This document shows positions 62,745 to 64,000 of a stretch of DNA of 64,000 nucleotides, one piece after another. The DNA is from Mycolicibacter heraklionensis (GTDB lineage: Bacteria > Actinomycetota > Actinomycetes > Mycobacteriales > Mycobacteriaceae): contig NZ_LDPO01000012.1 of the NCBI RefSeq assembly GCF_001021505.1, positions 62,001 through 126,000 on the forward strand, read 5' to 3'. The translations under genes were made by a program, and so were the position numbers. Position 1 is the stretch's first letter; every line of letters starts with the position of its first letter. Under the pieces are notes generated by a model. It was not told where the DNA came from, searched no databases, and saw nothing but the letters and a program-made list of their open reading frames with translations.

Positions 62745-63047
62745 TCAGCCGCTGAACCAACCGCGGTTGCCGTCCCAGCTGCCGCAGATGCCGTTGAAGC
62801 AGCCGTGGCCGAATCCGCCCTGGCCGGGGACAAAGCCACCGCAGCCCTGCCAACCGGCGTCATGGCCACAGCCGCTTCCCCCGCCGTTGCCGTCGGGGCC
62901 GCCGGAACCGTGCGGTTGGGCGACCGCGGTCTGGCCTGGCGTGCCCGCCGAACCGGTCATCAGCATCACGCCTGTCGGGGCGAGCGCGATCGCCGCGGCG
63001 GCTGTCGCTACGAACATCGATCCCACGAGTTTGCGAATACTTAGCAT
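62745..63047 (-). CDS. Small secreted Gly/Cys-rich protein, unknown
   Basis: 100 aa from ATG 63047. Signal peptide MLSIRKLVGSMFVATAAAAIALAPTGVML. Mature part: Gly/Ser/Pro linker then GSGCGHDAGWQGCGGFVPGQGGFGHGCFNGICGSWDGNRGWF, four cysteines among Gly and aromatic residues. Such compact Cys patterns suggest disulfides or metal binding outside the cell. I do not recognise a family. Its 3' end faces hemW. Confidence 0.7.
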   Translation of the reverse strand: MLSIRKLVGSMFVATAAAAIALAPTGVMLMTGSAGTPGQTAVAQPHGSGGPDGNGGGSGCGHDAGWQGCGGFVPGQGGFGHGCFNGICGSWDGNRGWFSG

Positions 63048-63542
63048 GCCTCTATAGTCCGCGCGGATGGTGGCGTTGCCAACCGTTGTGTGCGGACCGA
63101 TACCGAATTGTGAACGCCTGTAACGCATCACTGCGATCCGGTCGCTGTGGTCGGTGTCACTGATTCGGCGGGTGGACCGCAGGGCCAATCAATAAACCGC
63201 AGATGCGGTTATATGCCGCTCCACAGCACTCGCGTCTCCCGCAGGTAAATCGTTGCCAACACATTCACAGCTATCTTGTCTTGGTATTGCCAGGTCTGTG
63301 TTGGGGGTCGCCTGCCACTGCTCAAAATGGCATCGAATGCGATGCCAAAAAACAGGTTTGGGGAACAGGCCGGACCTACGGTGGAGTTATCGCGCAACGG
63401 AAGTCAGGCGTTCGCAGCAATATCGTAACCCGTTACTTGTAGTAAATCGTACATGCGGATACGCTCCGGGGTGTAGCTCCGCAAACGAGGCTGCAAACGG
63501 GGCTGCAATCGGGTTAGCCCAGAGGTGGATGGAGGCGACGGG
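63048..63542. other. 495-nt region without a convincing gene
   Basis: Contains a perfect hairpin TGGCATCG-AATG-CGATGCCA (63328-63347) flanked by A-runs, a 12-bp inverted repeat GTAACCCGTTAC (63425-63436), and a short direct repeat around 63482-63511 (GCAAACGAGGCT, GCAAACGGGGCT, GCAATCGG). It probably contains the promoters of the flanking divergent genes. No longer frame with codon usage or a ribosome binding site stands out. Confidence 0.5.
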
Positions 63543-64000
63543 ATGGCAGTTCAACGGGTGCGAGGCGCCGAGGACCGGGCGCACGGGGCCGGCGGCCGAG
63601 TGCTGGAAGTTCTTGGACGACAGGAATGGATGGACCGGCCCAGCTACCGGCTGGAGAACGTGCTGAGCTTCGTGTTCAACGCCTTCGGCGGGGCGCGGAA
63701 CCGGGTGACCAACTTCTTGAACGGCGTGTGGTTGGGGCACCCCGTGCATCCGCCGCTGGCGTCGCTGACCACCGGCGCCATCGGGACTACGGTCGCCTTG
63801 GACGCGCTGAGCCTGCTGCCGAGCAAGTCCGCGACGGAAATGCTTGACGCGTCCCGGTTCGCCCAGCGCGCCCTGAGTCTGGGGATTGCGGCCAACTTGG
63901 CTTCGGCGGCCACCGGGGTCACCGACTGGCAGCACACCCACGAAAAGGACCGGCGGATCGGGCTGGTGCACGGCGTGCTGAACCTCGTCGCCACGGGCCT
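63543..64000 (+). CDS. DUF2231-type membrane protein (partial, 3' end outside window)
   Basis: Open from ATG 63543, preceded by GGAGG about 8 nt upstream, to the window end (152+ codons). After ~60 residues comes NGVWLGHPVHPPLASLTTGAIGTTVALDALSLL, the HPxHP motif of DUF2231 predicted membrane proteins, followed by SLGIANLASAATGVTDWQHTHEKDRRIGLVHGVLN-like helices with His residues. In actinobacteria this domain is often fused to a C-terminal Rieske 2Fe-2S domain, which would lie beyond the window. Confidence 0.75.
   Translation, partial: MAVQRVRGAEDRAHGAGGRVLEVLGRQEWMDRPSYRLENVLSFVFNAFGGARNRVTNFLNGVWLGHPVHPPLASLTTGAIGTTVALDALSLLPSKSATEMLDASRFAQRALSLGIAANLASAATGVTDWQHTHEKDRRIGLVHGVLNLVATG

Noticed and set aside
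63203..63442. 79-codon plus-strand frame in the terminal gap
   Set aside because: No ribosome binding site, overlaps palindromes, and the product resembles nothing.

Overview
The window is about 64 kb of GC-rich actinobacterial chromosome, dense with genes and free of visible insertion sequences, CRISPR arrays, tRNA or rRNA genes. Gene content and order (rne, rplU-rpmA-obg-proB, nadE, rbsK, a receptor-cyclase plus MscS pair, proA, nadD-rsfS-gpgP-octT-degV, eis, comEA-comEC-holA, rpsT, lepA-lppR, trehalase, subI-cysT-cysW-cysA, che1-cysH-sirA, rpfD, hemW) match the Mycobacterium tuberculosis segment from about Rv2444c back to Rv2388c. MmpS/MmpL, Eis, OctT, GpgP, a PE-PPE-type hydrolase and an Rpf all point to a mycobacterium in the broad sense. 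I cannot fix the species.

Layout. 1-5.1 kb: 3' part of RNase E, ribosomal proteins L21 and L27, the GTPase Obg and proline enzyme ProB. 5.2-11.6 kb: accessory insert (PE-PPE-type hydrolase, TetR/cytochrome P450 pair sharing an operator-like palindrome, alpha/beta hydrolase, MFS transporter, sirtuin, cysteine hydrolase). 11.7-20.7 kb: NAD synthetase, a methyltransferase, a tautomerase, PfkB kinase, a receptor-type cyclase homologue with degenerate catalytic motifs coupled to a mechanosensitive channel, and ProA. 20.7-27.6 kb: MoxR/VWA pair, an orphan methyltransferase, then the NAD and methylglucose-lipopolysaccharide run nadD-rsfS-gpgP-octT-degV. 27.6-36.6 kb: accessory genes (mmpL/mmpS, lipoprotein, reductase, two fused-operon acyl-CoA dehydrogenases) around eis. 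36.6-43.1 kb: lipoprotein, DNA-uptake genes, holA, rpsT, RNase Z-like, CBS and PemK-like proteins. 43.1-45.2 kb: a tandem pair of small secreted paralogues, each with a similar leader and terminator. 45.2-50.5 kb: lepA (no conventional start codon), lppR, trehalase and two very small membrane proteins. 50.5-60.4 kb: sulfur assimilation, split into a sulfate ABC importer and a divergently oriented reduction operon, each preceded by a short leaderless ORF ending in clustered cysteines; between them lies an iron-box-controlled two-gene operon with a flavoprotein reductase. 60.5-64 kb: Mce-associated-type membrane protein, Rpf, HemW, a small Gly/Cys-rich secreted protein and the start of a DUF2231 membrane protein.

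The most interesting signals are the two cysteine-rich leader ORFs with Shine-Dalgarno-sequestering hairpins, the lepA gene that appears to start on AUU or AUC, the IdeR-box reductase operon, the duplicated secreted-protein cassette, a 25-residue membrane peptide gene, and a family of related intergenic palindromes. All assignments are from reading the sequence and from memory of the families; no database search was run.
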